Source: Candidatus Eiseniibacteriota bacterium
GTDB taxonomy: Bacteria > Eisenbacteria > RBG-16-71-46 > JAFGJU01
DNA length: 11,906 bases
Direction of reading: 5' to 3'
NCBI GenBank assembly: GCA_016928935.1
Contig: JAFGJU010000226.1
Location: forward strand, 1 to 11,906
The notes below the pieces were generated by a model that was not told where the DNA came from, made no database searches, and saw only the letters and a list, made by a program, of their open reading frames with translations. Numbering within the stretch: position 1 is the stretch's first letter; the number at the start of each line of letters is the position of its first letter. Both the position numbers and the translations under genes were made by a program. This document shows, piece after piece, positions 1-6,691 of this stretch.

Positions 1-1401
1 ACGACTGAGTTCTGTGGGCCCGACGTGGTCGGTTACGTGTACAGTTGGAGTGGTCCTGGTGGGTTCAGTGCTGCGACTCGTTGCACCGGGCCTATCGGCA
101 CTGCCGGTACGTACACGGTGACGATCACGGACGCCAACGGTTGCCAGAGCACGTGCGACACGACCTTGACCGTGTACCCCGCTCCGGTGTGCGACGCAAG
201 ACCGGCTGACACTACGGTCTGTGAGGGTACGACCGCCGTGTTCGTGGACTTCACAACTGGCGGCACTACTCCTTACACGTACTGCTGGCAGAAGGAGCCG
301 TACGACGGTGCTTGCCTGTCCACCTCGGCCCAGCTGACGATATTTGCGGGCGAGACTGACGCTGGCTACTATCGTGTGATTGTTACCGACAGCCACGGCT
401 GCGCGGACACCTGCTTCGTCCACCTGAACGTGGAGCCGTGCGGCGGCTACTGCACGTACACGATGGGTGGATGGGGCTCGGGTTGTCCCGACGCTCCTGA
501 GGAGGGCATGCCCGAGACTCAGCCGGGCTGCATACGCGACAACTACTTCGACGAGGTGTTCCCCGACGGCGTGACCATCGGTGACCCGGCCGGAGTGGGC
601 GCTGGCAGTCCGACTCTGTTCGCGATGCACTTCACGAGCGCTCAGGCCGTCGAGGACTTCCTGCCTTCCGGCGGAACGGCCTGTGTTCTGGCCGCCGACT
701 TCATCGACCCGGCTACTGGCGAGGGCGGTGGGGTGTTGGCCGGTCAGATACTGGCGCTTACGCTGAACGTGGAATACTCGTGCGAGGGCGTGTTCGACGA
801 GCTCGAGCTTCTCGAGGGTGTGTCGTGCTACGGTGACTTTGTGATTCCTGAGGAATGCGGCAAGTTCGAGGGGCTCACGGTTGAGGAGTTCCTGGCCGTC
901 GCGAACCTCGCTCTGGCGGACAGTCTTGAAGTTCTGACGCCATACGGCGCTTCTCTGTCTGACGTCAACTTCACTGCCACGTGCCTGAACGAGATGTTCA
1001 ACAACTGCGAGGGCCCAGATCAGGAGCCTGGGACTGACGGAACCGCCTTCTTGTCGCGGCCGGAGGGCGAACTTGCCGACAAGTCCGGCACCGTGGACGT
1101 CGGCGAGACTCCGGCGCTGCCGAAGGAGTTCAAGGTCAACCAGAGCTACCCGAACCCGTTCAACCCGAGCGCCACAATCGAGTTCGCTCTGCCGTCCGAG
1201 GGTGACGTGACCATAGCCATCTACGACGCAATCGGTAGGAAGGTGGTCACGCTGCTGAGCGAGCACAGGTCGGCTGGTTATCACCAGGTGACCTGGCTCG
1301 GCAAGGACGAGGGCGGAACGGCGGTGGCCTCCGGTGTCTACTTCTGCAGAGTGCAGTTCGGTGCAAAGGCTGCCATACAGAAGATGATACTGCTGAGGTA
1401 A
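1..1401 (+). CDS. Partial Cys-rich surface protein with Ig/PKD-like repeats and a C-terminal type IX-like sorting domain
   Basis: This is the 3' part of a larger gene; the frame is open from base 1, so the true start lies outside the window. The visible 466 residues hold, in order: two degenerate Ig/PKD-like repeats (about nt 1-180 and 181-435), each ending in a YxVxxTDxxGCxxxC pattern; a linker at YCTYTMGGWG; a middle domain (about nt 450-1010) with the string FTSAQAVEDFLPSGG and then LAGQILALTLNV; and an acidic linker. It ends with a domain of about 85 residues starting NQSYPNPFNPSATIEF and containing YDAIGRKVVTLL and GVYFCRVQFG. That last domain matches the secretion and surface-sorting tail known from type IX-exported proteins. 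About 21 cysteines are visible, which fits an oxidised extracellular protein. The role is probably surface display or adhesion; no catalytic motif is seen. A terminator follows 31 bases after the stop. The sorting tail is recognised with high confidence; the overall function is unknown. Confidence 0.85.
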   Translation, partial: TTEFCGPDVVGYVYSWSGPGGFSAATRCTGPIGTAGTYTVTITDANGCQSTCDTTLTVYPAPVCDARPADTTVCEGTTAVFVDFTTGGTTPYTYCWQKEPYDGACLSTSAQLTIFAGETDAGYYRVIVTDSHGCADTCFVHLNVEPCGGYCTYTMGGWGSGCPDAPEEGMPETQPGCIRDNYFDEVFPDGVTIGDPAGVGAGSPTLFAMHFTSAQAVEDFLPSGGTACVLAADFIDPATGEGGGVLAGQILALTLNVEYSCEGVFDELELLEGVSCYGDFVIPEECGKFEGLTVEEFLAVANLALADSLEVLTPYGASLSDVNFTATCLNEMFNNCEGPDQEPGTDGTAFLSRPEGELADKSGTVDVGETPALPKEFKVNQSYPNPFNPSATIEFALPSEGDVTIAIYDAIGRKVVTLLSEHRSAGYHQVTWLGKDEGGTAVASGVYFCRVQFGAKAAIQKMILLR

Positions 1402-1432
1402 CTGAACGAGTTCAAGCTCTTGCCTGACTGCG

Positions 1433-1466
1433 AGGGGCCCGCTTTTTGAGCGGGCCCCTTCTTTTT
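1433..1466 (+). terminator. Intrinsic terminator of the surface-protein gene
   Basis: A perfect 11-bp inverted repeat (AGGGGCCCGCT at 1433-1443 and AGCGGGCCCCT at 1449-1459) encloses a 5-base loop and runs into a T-rich tract (TTCTTTTT, 1459-1466). It lies 31 bases after the stop codon of the upstream gene. It separates that gene from the phosphatase gene. Confidence 0.93.
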
Positions 1467-1534
1467 CGGGCACGGCGCCGCGTTCGCCCTCGGCCCGGCA
1501 CGCACTCTTGTATGTCGCGGCCCAAGGATTATTC

Positions 1535-1543
1535 TGCTACAAT
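1535..1543 (+). promoter_or_regulatory. Possible extended -10 promoter for the phosphatase gene
   Basis: TGCTACAAT at 1535-1543 fits an extended -10 element (TGnTATAAT, one mismatch in the hexamer). It follows the terminator and lies 81 bases before the chosen start codon. No convincing -35 hexamer is present at 16-18 bases, which an extended -10 can tolerate. This is a sequence match only, and sigma factor preferences in this lineage are unknown. Confidence 0.35.
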
Positions 1544-1624
1544 GGCGTGACGGGATCTCCCTTACCGCCGGCCGCGAAGGCCGGCCCGGACGCGCGTCGG
1601 TCCACTGTTGAAAGAGGAATGCAC

Positions 1625-2935
1625 ATGGCAGCCGAGCCCGGGACTCCACCCACGCCGCCAGGCGCTCTCGAAGAAGAGAACAGGCGACTCCGGAGAGCCG
1701 TCGAAGAGTTGACCATTCTCAACGACCTCGCTCGCGCCATAGGCGCCTCCCACAACTCCCAGGAAATAATGAACACCATCATTCGACGGTCTCTGCGGGC
1801 GGTCAACTGTGAGCAGGGCGTAATAACGCTCGTGGACGAGAAAGCCAACCAGCCGATGAAGACCCTCATCCGCACGATGGTGAGCTCGGCCGAGCACCAG
1901 CCATTGCACCTGAACCAGTCCCTAATAGGTTGGATGTACCTGAACAAGCGCCCGCTTCTGGTCAACGACCCGTCGGCGGACGACAGGTTCAAGGGCGTGA
2001 GATGGGACGCCTCCATCCGTTCGCTTCTGTGCGTGCCGCTGCTCATCAAGTCCGAGCTGAAAGGCGTGCTGACGGTCTACAACAAGAGGGGCGGCGGCTT
2101 CACGGAGGAAGACCAGAGGCTTCTGGCCATCATCGCCGGGCAGTCCGCCCAGATAATCGAGACCGCACGGCTTTACGAGGAGGAGCAAGCCCTGGTTCAC
2201 ATGCGCGAAGAGCTCAGGCTGGCGCTGGACATACAGGTCGGGCTCCTGCCCAAGAGCAGCCCTCAAATCCCCGGGTACGACATCGCAGGCAGGAGCATTC
2301 CCGCCGAAGTGGTCGGCGGAGACTACTTCGACTTCATCCCCATGGAGGAAGACCAGCTTGCGTTCTGTCTGGGCGACATCTCCGGCAAAGGTATGCCGGC
2401 TGCTGTCCTGATGGCCAACCTGCAGGCCACAATACGCGGTCAGACCCTCCTCAAGTGCAGCCCCAAGGAGTGCCTGGGCCGCTCCAACACGCTGCTCTAC
2501 TTGAGCACGGACCCGCAGAAATTCGCAACCCTGTTCTACGGCATCCTGGACTACCGAAATCACAGATTGTGTTACTGCAACGCGGGGCATGAACGGCCCT
2601 ACATGGTTGCTTCCGCCGGAAAAGAGGCCGGTAAGCCGGCGCGTTTGGACGTGGGCGGCATCATTCTGGGCTGCGTCGAGCAGTTTCCGTATGAGGAGAC
2701 CTGTCTGCCGTTCAATCGCGGCGACCTCATCGTTGTGTTCTCGGACGGGGTGACCGAGGCCATGAGTGAGACGGGGGAGGAATACGGCGAGGAGAGGATC
2801 GCGAATCTCCTGGCCGCGAACCCGAATGAGTCCGCGGCAGGGTTGATAGAAAAGCTCGTCGCCTCCGTCGCCGAGCACGCCGGAAAGCGCTCACAGACAG
2901 ACGACATCACTCTGGTAGCTGTCAGACGCCTGTGA
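1625..2935 (+). CDS. GAF-domain PP2C-type (RsbU/SpoIIE-like) Ser/Thr phosphatase
   Basis: This is a cytoplasmic signalling phosphatase of 436 residues. Such enzymes dephosphorylate anti-anti-sigma or other STAS-domain partners in partner-switching pathways. Residues 14-40 are Glu/Arg/Leu-rich and look like a short coiled coil. A GAF sensor domain covers about 30-185 (LLCVPLLIKSELKGVLTVYN within it). A second helical linker leads to the PP2C domain at about 215-436. The metal-binding motifs are intact: GGDYFDF (Asp233, Asp236), GDISGKG (Asp251), FSDGVTEA (Asp374) and QTDDITLV (Asp426, Asp427), plus CNAGHERPY. The ATG at 1625 is chosen because AAAGAGGA at 1611-1618 sits six bases upstream; an in-frame ATG at 1619 abuts that site and is less likely. 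No transmembrane segment is seen. No sigma factor, STAS or HATPase gene is nearby, so its partner is encoded elsewhere. The family assignment is firm; the signal and target are not known. Confidence 0.93.
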   Translation: MAAEPGTPPTPPGALEEENRRLRRAVEELTILNDLARAIGASHNSQEIMNTIIRRSLRAVNCEQGVITLVDEKANQPMKTLIRTMVSSAEHQPLHLNQSLIGWMYLNKRPLLVNDPSADDRFKGVRWDASIRSLLCVPLLIKSELKGVLTVYNKRGGGFTEEDQRLLAIIAGQSAQIIETARLYEEEQALVHMREELRLALDIQVGLLPKSSPQIPGYDIAGRSIPAEVVGGDYFDFIPMEEDQLAFCLGDISGKGMPAAVLMANLQATIRGQTLLKCSPKECLGRSNTLLYLSTDPQKFATLFYGILDYRNHRLCYCNAGHERPYMVASAGKEAGKPARLDVGGIILGCVEQFPYEETCLPFNRGDLIVVFSDGVTEAMSETGEEYGEERIANLLAANPNESAAGLIEKLVASVAEHAGKRSQTDDITLVAVRRL

Positions 2936-3048
2936 GCAGGTCGGCCCCAAGCCTTCAGTTCGAACCGCTGACCCGCCGGCGAGTCGCGTCGCGTTGCGTC
3001 GGACCGCGTAACGCCCCCGGCGGCGCACCGCGGCTTCGTCCTTTTGTG

Positions 3049-3077
3049 TTGACCAAATCATTCCGTGACTGTAACGT
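3049..3077 (+). promoter_or_regulatory. Candidate promoter of the membrane-module operon
   Basis: TTGACC (3049-3054) and TAACGT (3072-3077) are separated by exactly 17 bases. The -35 matches the consensus at five of six positions; the -10 is weak (three of six). The pair sits in an AT-rich island of about 60 bases within otherwise very GC-rich intergenic DNA. It lies 73 bases before the first gene of the four-gene membrane module. Confidence 0.45.
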
Positions 3078-3129
3078 TTTATCCAAGTCCGAGTTCTATC
3101 ATCAATCCTGATGTCCGGGGCGAGTGTCG

Positions 3130-3150
3130 TCTTTCCGAAAGGAGGAAAGA
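3130..3150 (+). promoter_or_regulatory. Hairpin enclosing the Shine-Dalgarno site of the module's first gene
   Basis: TCTTTCC at 3130-3136 is perfectly complementary to GGAAAGA at 3144-3150, with a 7-base loop. The Shine-Dalgarno sequence AAAGGAGG (3138-3145) lies in the loop and the first two bases of the 3' arm, and the stem ends directly at the ATG at 3151. If it folds in the mRNA it could limit ribosome access. The stem is short and the 3' arm is purine-rich, so chance complementarity is possible. Confidence 0.35.
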
Positions 3151-4389
3151 ATGCCCATTTCATCCAGGAACAGAGTCTGCTTCCTGCCGCTCGCCGCAAT
3201 CCTCCTTGCAGTCCTTCCCTTCCTCCTGTTCTCAGCCAGCGTGGACGGCCAGCCGCCTCCGGAGACTACCGGCTCAACCCTGGTCTCCGAGACGCCGCCG
3301 GCGGATACAGTAGCCGGGCAGCCCCCCGCGGTCGAGGGCCTGACCGCTGCTGACACGCCCGACGACGAGGGTGGGAGTGTGACTGTCAAGTGGACTGAGC
3401 CGGCCGGCGCGGCCGAACTCGGCCTCACCTACAGGGTGATGCGGGCAGACAGCCCGGACGGTCAGTACACGGAGGTCTGCGAGTTGGCAGCCGGCGAGAA
3501 CGAGTTCATGGACGCGGGACTCACCGACGGACAGCAGTACTGCTACAAGGTGTTTTCAATCGTGGGGCCCGGCACAGCGGAATCGGGTCCGACCGCGCCG
3601 GCCTCTCCCAGGGGCAATTGGTTCAGAATGTACCGGCTCAACGCCCTGATACTGCTGTTGGTGTTCTCGGGCTCCGTCCTTTACTACATCTCGAGGGCCC
3701 GCAGGGCCAAGCCCATTTACATCAGGAAAATAGCCGGGCTCAATGCAGTGGACGAGGCCGTGGGACGAGCCACCGAGATGGGCAAGAAGATCCTCTACAT
3801 CCCGGGCATCATGAGCATAGACGAGATACAGACCATCGCCAGCCTGGCCATACTCGGGCACGTGGCCAGGCTGAGTGCCCAGTATAACGCCGACCTGGAG
3901 GTCCCCAATAAAGACCCGCTCACGTTCGCGTCGGCGCGCGAGACCGTGAAGGAGGCGTACCTGGAGGCGGGCAGGCCCGACCTGTTCAGGGAGGAGATGG
4001 TCAACTACGTGACCTATGACCAGTTCGCCTACACGGCGTCGGTCACGGGCAAGATGGTCAGAGAGAGGCCGGCCACGAACTTCCTCATCGGCTCTTTCTA
4101 TGCCGAGAGTCTGCTTCTGGCCGAAAGCGGACAGTCGGTCGGCGCAATCCAGATCTCCGGCACGGCGGAGGTCGCGCAGCTTCCGTTCTTCGTGGTGGCG
4201 TGCGACTACACGCTCATAGGCGAGGAGCTGTACGCAGCCAGCGCCTATCTGTCCAGAGAGCCGGTCCTCTTGGGAAGCATTAAGGGACAGGACCTCACGA
4301 AGCTCCTCCTCATGCTTGCTCTTGGACTGGGCGTCATTCTTGAGTCTTTCGGCGTCGCTTTCGTGAAAGACGCCTTCAGGATGCACTGA
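3151..4389 (+). CDS. Membrane protein with extracellular FN3 domain and conserved cytoplasmic domain (possibly DUF6754)
   Basis: This 412-residue protein opens the four-gene module. Residues 1-33 form a signal peptide or membrane anchor. A fibronectin type III domain covers about 58-150 (SVTVKWTEP, YRVMRADSPDG, YCYKVFSIV). A membrane segment spans about 162-181, followed by a strongly basic stretch (SRARRAKPIYIRK) that places the next domain in the cytoplasm. The alpha/beta domain at about 190-382 includes KILYIPGIMSIDEIQTIASL, LEVPNKDPLTFASARE, GSFYAESLLLAESG and EELYAASAYLSREPVLLGS. A last membrane segment lies at about 383-405. From memory the cytoplasmic domain resembles the uncharacterised family DUF6754; this needs a profile search. 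The ATG at 3151 is chosen over a GTG at 3124 because AAAGGAGG lies five bases upstream and the signal peptide then starts correctly. The next gene follows after 26 bases. Function unknown. Confidence 0.85.
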   Translation: MPISSRNRVCFLPLAAILLAVLPFLLFSASVDGQPPPETTGSTLVSETPPADTVAGQPPAVEGLTAADTPDDEGGSVTVKWTEPAGAAELGLTYRVMRADSPDGQYTEVCELAAGENEFMDAGLTDGQQYCYKVFSIVGPGTAESGPTAPASPRGNWFRMYRLNALILLLVFSGSVLYYISRARRAKPIYIRKIAGLNAVDEAVGRATEMGKKILYIPGIMSIDEIQTIASLAILGHVARLSAQYNADLEVPNKDPLTFASARETVKEAYLEAGRPDLFREEMVNYVTYDQFAYTASVTGKMVRERPATNFLIGSFYAESLLLAESGQSVGAIQISGTAEVAQLPFFVVACDYTLIGEELYAASAYLSREPVLLGSIKGQDLTKLLLMLALGLGVILESFGVAFVKDAFRMH

Positions 4390-4415
4390 TTGAGAGAGGT
4401 TAAGGAGGTCAAGAC

Positions 4416-5078
4416 ATGCGCAAACAGGTCCCCTTGCTTCTGACGTTTTGCGCAGGGATGATTCCGATAGTCGCGCTGTTTGTGCCTGAGAGACACGTCA
4501 GCACGGTCAGCACGACGCTGGACTCCTGGCTGATAATAGTGGCCGGATTCGCCCTGCTCCTGGGTGTCGTCAACGTCGTCCAGATGAACACGAACAAGAT
4601 AAGAAGAAAGACCTCGGGCTGGCCGTACGCCGTCGTGCTCCTGGCGGGGCTGGCCATAATGGGCACCTTCGGGTTCGCGGGCGCCTTCGGAGGCTTCGGC
4701 GGGATCGCCACGCGGCTGGACGGCACCTCCACGCCGTTCGACTGGCTGTACCAGAACGCGTTCCTTCCTCTTCAGGGCACGATGTTCGCCCTGCTGGCCT
4801 TCTTCATGGCCAGCGCCTCTTACAGAGCCTTCAGGGCCAGGAACGTAGAAGCCACCATTCTGCTGATCGCGGCCCTCATCGTGATGTTCGGGCGCATCCC
4901 GTTCGGCGAGATGGTGACGAAGTGGTTTCCGCTGACGACCGAGTGGATCATGGCCAAGCCCAACATGGCTGCGCAGCGCGGCATCATGATAGGCGCCGGC
5001 CTGGGCGCGGCCTCCATGGCCCTCAGGGTGATAGTCGGAATCGAGCGTTCTTATCTCGGTCTGGGCAAAGGCGAGTAG
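4416..5078 (+). CDS. Uncharacterised six-TM membrane protein of the four-gene module
   Basis: I do not recognise this 220-residue protein. It is an integral membrane protein with about six hydrophobic segments, at roughly residues 5-23, 36-55, 69-90, 115-135, 146-160 and 190-208. The third is followed by a Gly/Phe-rich stretch (FGFAGAFGGFGG) that may be a tight re-entrant or packed helix. A basic loop (NKIRRKTSGW) after segment two suggests a cytoplasmic face by the positive-inside rule. No catalytic or transport signature is visible. The start is well set by a near-perfect Shine-Dalgarno site, AAGGAGGT at 4402-4409, six bases before the ATG. It lies 26 bases after the FN3 protein and 13 bases before the next gene, so the three are almost certainly co-transcribed and probably form one complex. 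Confidence 0.8.
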   Translation: MRKQVPLLLTFCAGMIPIVALFVPERHVSTVSTTLDSWLIIVAGFALLLGVVNVVQMNTNKIRRKTSGWPYAVVLLAGLAIMGTFGFAGAFGGFGGIATRLDGTSTPFDWLYQNAFLPLQGTMFALLAFFMASASYRAFRARNVEATILLIAALIVMFGRIPFGEMVTKWFPLTTEWIMAKPNMAAQRGIMIGAGLGAASMALRVIVGIERSYLGLGKGE

Positions 5079-5091
5079 AGAGGAGAGTGCG

Positions 5092-5964
5092 ATGAACCTA
5101 GAGAGAATCATGCAGATTGATAGGCGCATCGTCTATCTCTTTGTCGCCGCCGGTACGATTCTGCCTATCGTTTTTGTGATCGGACTTCCGGTTTCCATCA
5201 CGCCGCCGGTGCAGATGGCGTTCGACAGAATGGAGGACCTAGACCCAGGTGACGTGATCATGGTGTCCTTTGACTATGGTCCTTCCTCGGCCCCGGAGAA
5301 CGCGCCGATGGCCGACGCGGCCCTGCGGCACTGCTTCTCGAAGGGAATCAGGGTGATAGTGATAGCCCTCTATCCCCTGGGCGGGCTGTCCGAGGCCGTG
5401 AACGAGCTCAACAAGGTCGTGGCCGAGTTTCCCGACCTCGAGTACGGCGTCGACTACGTGAACCTGGGGTACAAGGATGGCGCCCAGGCCGCGATGCGTA
5501 AGATGAACGAGAACATACACGAGGTCTTCCCCACCGACGTGAGGGGCACGCCCATCAGCGAGATACCCTTGATGAGGGAAGTCAGGACTTACGCGGACCT
5601 GGAGCTTTGCTTCTCGCTCGCGACCGGCATCATAGGCGAGTGGTGGGCGAACCTGGTCAATGCCCAATTCGGCCTGCCGGTCATCGTGGGTCCCACTGCG
5701 GTTTCGGCCCCCAAGTACTACGCGTACCTGGAGGCAAAGCAGATGGCGGGGCTCCTCGGCGGGCTCAAGGGCGCTTCCGAGTACGAGAGGCTGGTGCTTG
5801 ACAAATATCCGGACCTCGAAAGGGTATACGCCACGCCGGGCCTGTACACCGCCACGAAGGGCATGGACGTTCAGTCAATCGTTCACCTCATCATGATCGC
5901 GTTTATACTGTTCGGAAACGTGGTCTACTTCACCGGAAAGAGAAGACCGCGCAAGGCCGCGTAG
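5092..5964 (+). CDS. Uncharacterised two-TM protein with large extracytoplasmic alpha/beta domain
   Basis: This 290-residue protein is not assigned to any family I know by name. The N-terminus is basic (Arg5, Arg11, Arg12) and leads into a membrane segment at about 14-34. A soluble domain of about 225 residues follows, then a second membrane segment at about 263-283 and a basic tail (GKRRPRKAA). The positive-inside rule places both ends in the cytoplasm and the domain outside. The domain begins with alternating strand and helix pattern (DVIMVSFDYGP, then KGIRVIVIALYPLGG), like a Rossmann-type or periplasmic-binding fold. It ends with YLEAKQMAGLLGGLKGASEY. No metal-binding or catalytic set is evident. 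The start is supported by AGAGGAG about six bases upstream. It is 13 bases after the previous gene and 10 before the next. A ligand-sensing or scaffolding role is only a guess. Confidence 0.82.
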   Translation: MNLERIMQIDRRIVYLFVAAGTILPIVFVIGLPVSITPPVQMAFDRMEDLDPGDVIMVSFDYGPSSAPENAPMADAALRHCFSKGIRVIVIALYPLGGLSEAVNELNKVVAEFPDLEYGVDYVNLGYKDGAQAAMRKMNENIHEVFPTDVRGTPISEIPLMREVRTYADLELCFSLATGIIGEWWANLVNAQFGLPVIVGPTAVSAPKYYAYLEAKQMAGLLGGLKGASEYERLVLDKYPDLERVYATPGLYTATKGMDVQSIVHLIMIAFILFGNVVYFTGKRRPRKAA

Positions 5965-5974
5965 GAGGTCCGTC

Positions 5975-6607
5975 ATGCCGAGCTTGGGCACGTGGCTGGC
6001 TGCATTCTTCACGCTTTGCATGCTCAGCTTTTTATACAAGGACAACCCGTTTTTTAGAATAGCCGAGAGCTTCTTCGCCGGGCTTTCGCTCGGCTACTAC
6101 ATCGGCATCGTGGCGAACCAGACGTTGAAGCCGAACCTTGTGCTTCCGCTGGCGGACAACTTTTCGGCCAACTGGCACCTGCTATTCGCGGGCGGACTGG
6201 GAGTCATGCTCTACTTCCGCTACATAAAGAGAGTCGCCTGGGTGAGCAGGTGGGCGCTGGCCGTGTACGTCGGCTACTACGTCGGCGTCAACATGATGCA
6301 GAAGCTTCATGGAGAGGTCCTGCCTCAGGTCGGGGACACGATGCTCTCGCTGAGTTGGAGCGGCATCGGAACGCTGTGGAACGTGGTGATGGTGGTCGGC
6401 GTGCTGTCGGTGCTCATCTACTTCTATTTCTCGGCCGAACACAAGGGCGCCGTGGGGGGCATCTCCCGCGTCGGCATCTGGTTCTTGATGGTCTCATTCG
6501 GAGCGGCGTTCGGCTACACGGTGATGGGCCGCATTTCGCTGCTCATTGGAAGGATGGTTTTCCTCGTCAACGAGTGGGCGCGACCGCTGATAGGCCTGAT
6601 AACGTAG
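5975..6607 (+). CDS. Uncharacterised polytopic membrane protein, last gene of the four-gene module
   Basis: I cannot name this 210-residue protein. It has about six or seven hydrophobic segments, at roughly residues 5-21, 30-47, 67-82, 92-106, 132-152, 164-183 and 187-203. Gly/Tyr-rich helices are notable (LSLGYYIGIVANQ, VYVGYYVGVNMMQ), as is a basic loop RYIKRVAWVSRW between segments three and four. A polar loop containing NFSANWH precedes the third segment. No enzymatic signature is seen. The Shine-Dalgarno site GGAGGT at 5964-5969 overlaps the stop codon of the previous gene, which suggests translational coupling. The gap to tldD is 84 bases, the largest in this cluster, but no terminator lies in it. 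It probably forms a membrane complex with the three genes before it. Confidence 0.8.
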   Translation: MPSLGTWLAAFFTLCMLSFLYKDNPFFRIAESFFAGLSLGYYIGIVANQTLKPNLVLPLADNFSANWHLLFAGGLGVMLYFRYIKRVAWVSRWALAVYVGYYVGVNMMQKLHGEVLPQVGDTMLSLSWSGIGTLWNVVMVVGVLSVLIYFYFSAEHKGAVGGISRVGIWFLMVSFGAAFGYTVMGRISLLIGRMVFLVNEWARPLIGLIT

Positions 6608-6691
6608 GCTCGCCGCGGGCCCGGTCATGGCCGTCCGGTCATCGGCGTCGGCGCGCTCGCGCTCAAGGGCTCCGGCCGGAATGGAGGGGGC

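Noticed and set aside
2936..3048. Possible terminator after the phosphatase gene
   Set aside because: No perfect stem followed by a T run is present; repeated GTCGCG/GCGTCG strings only look like structure.
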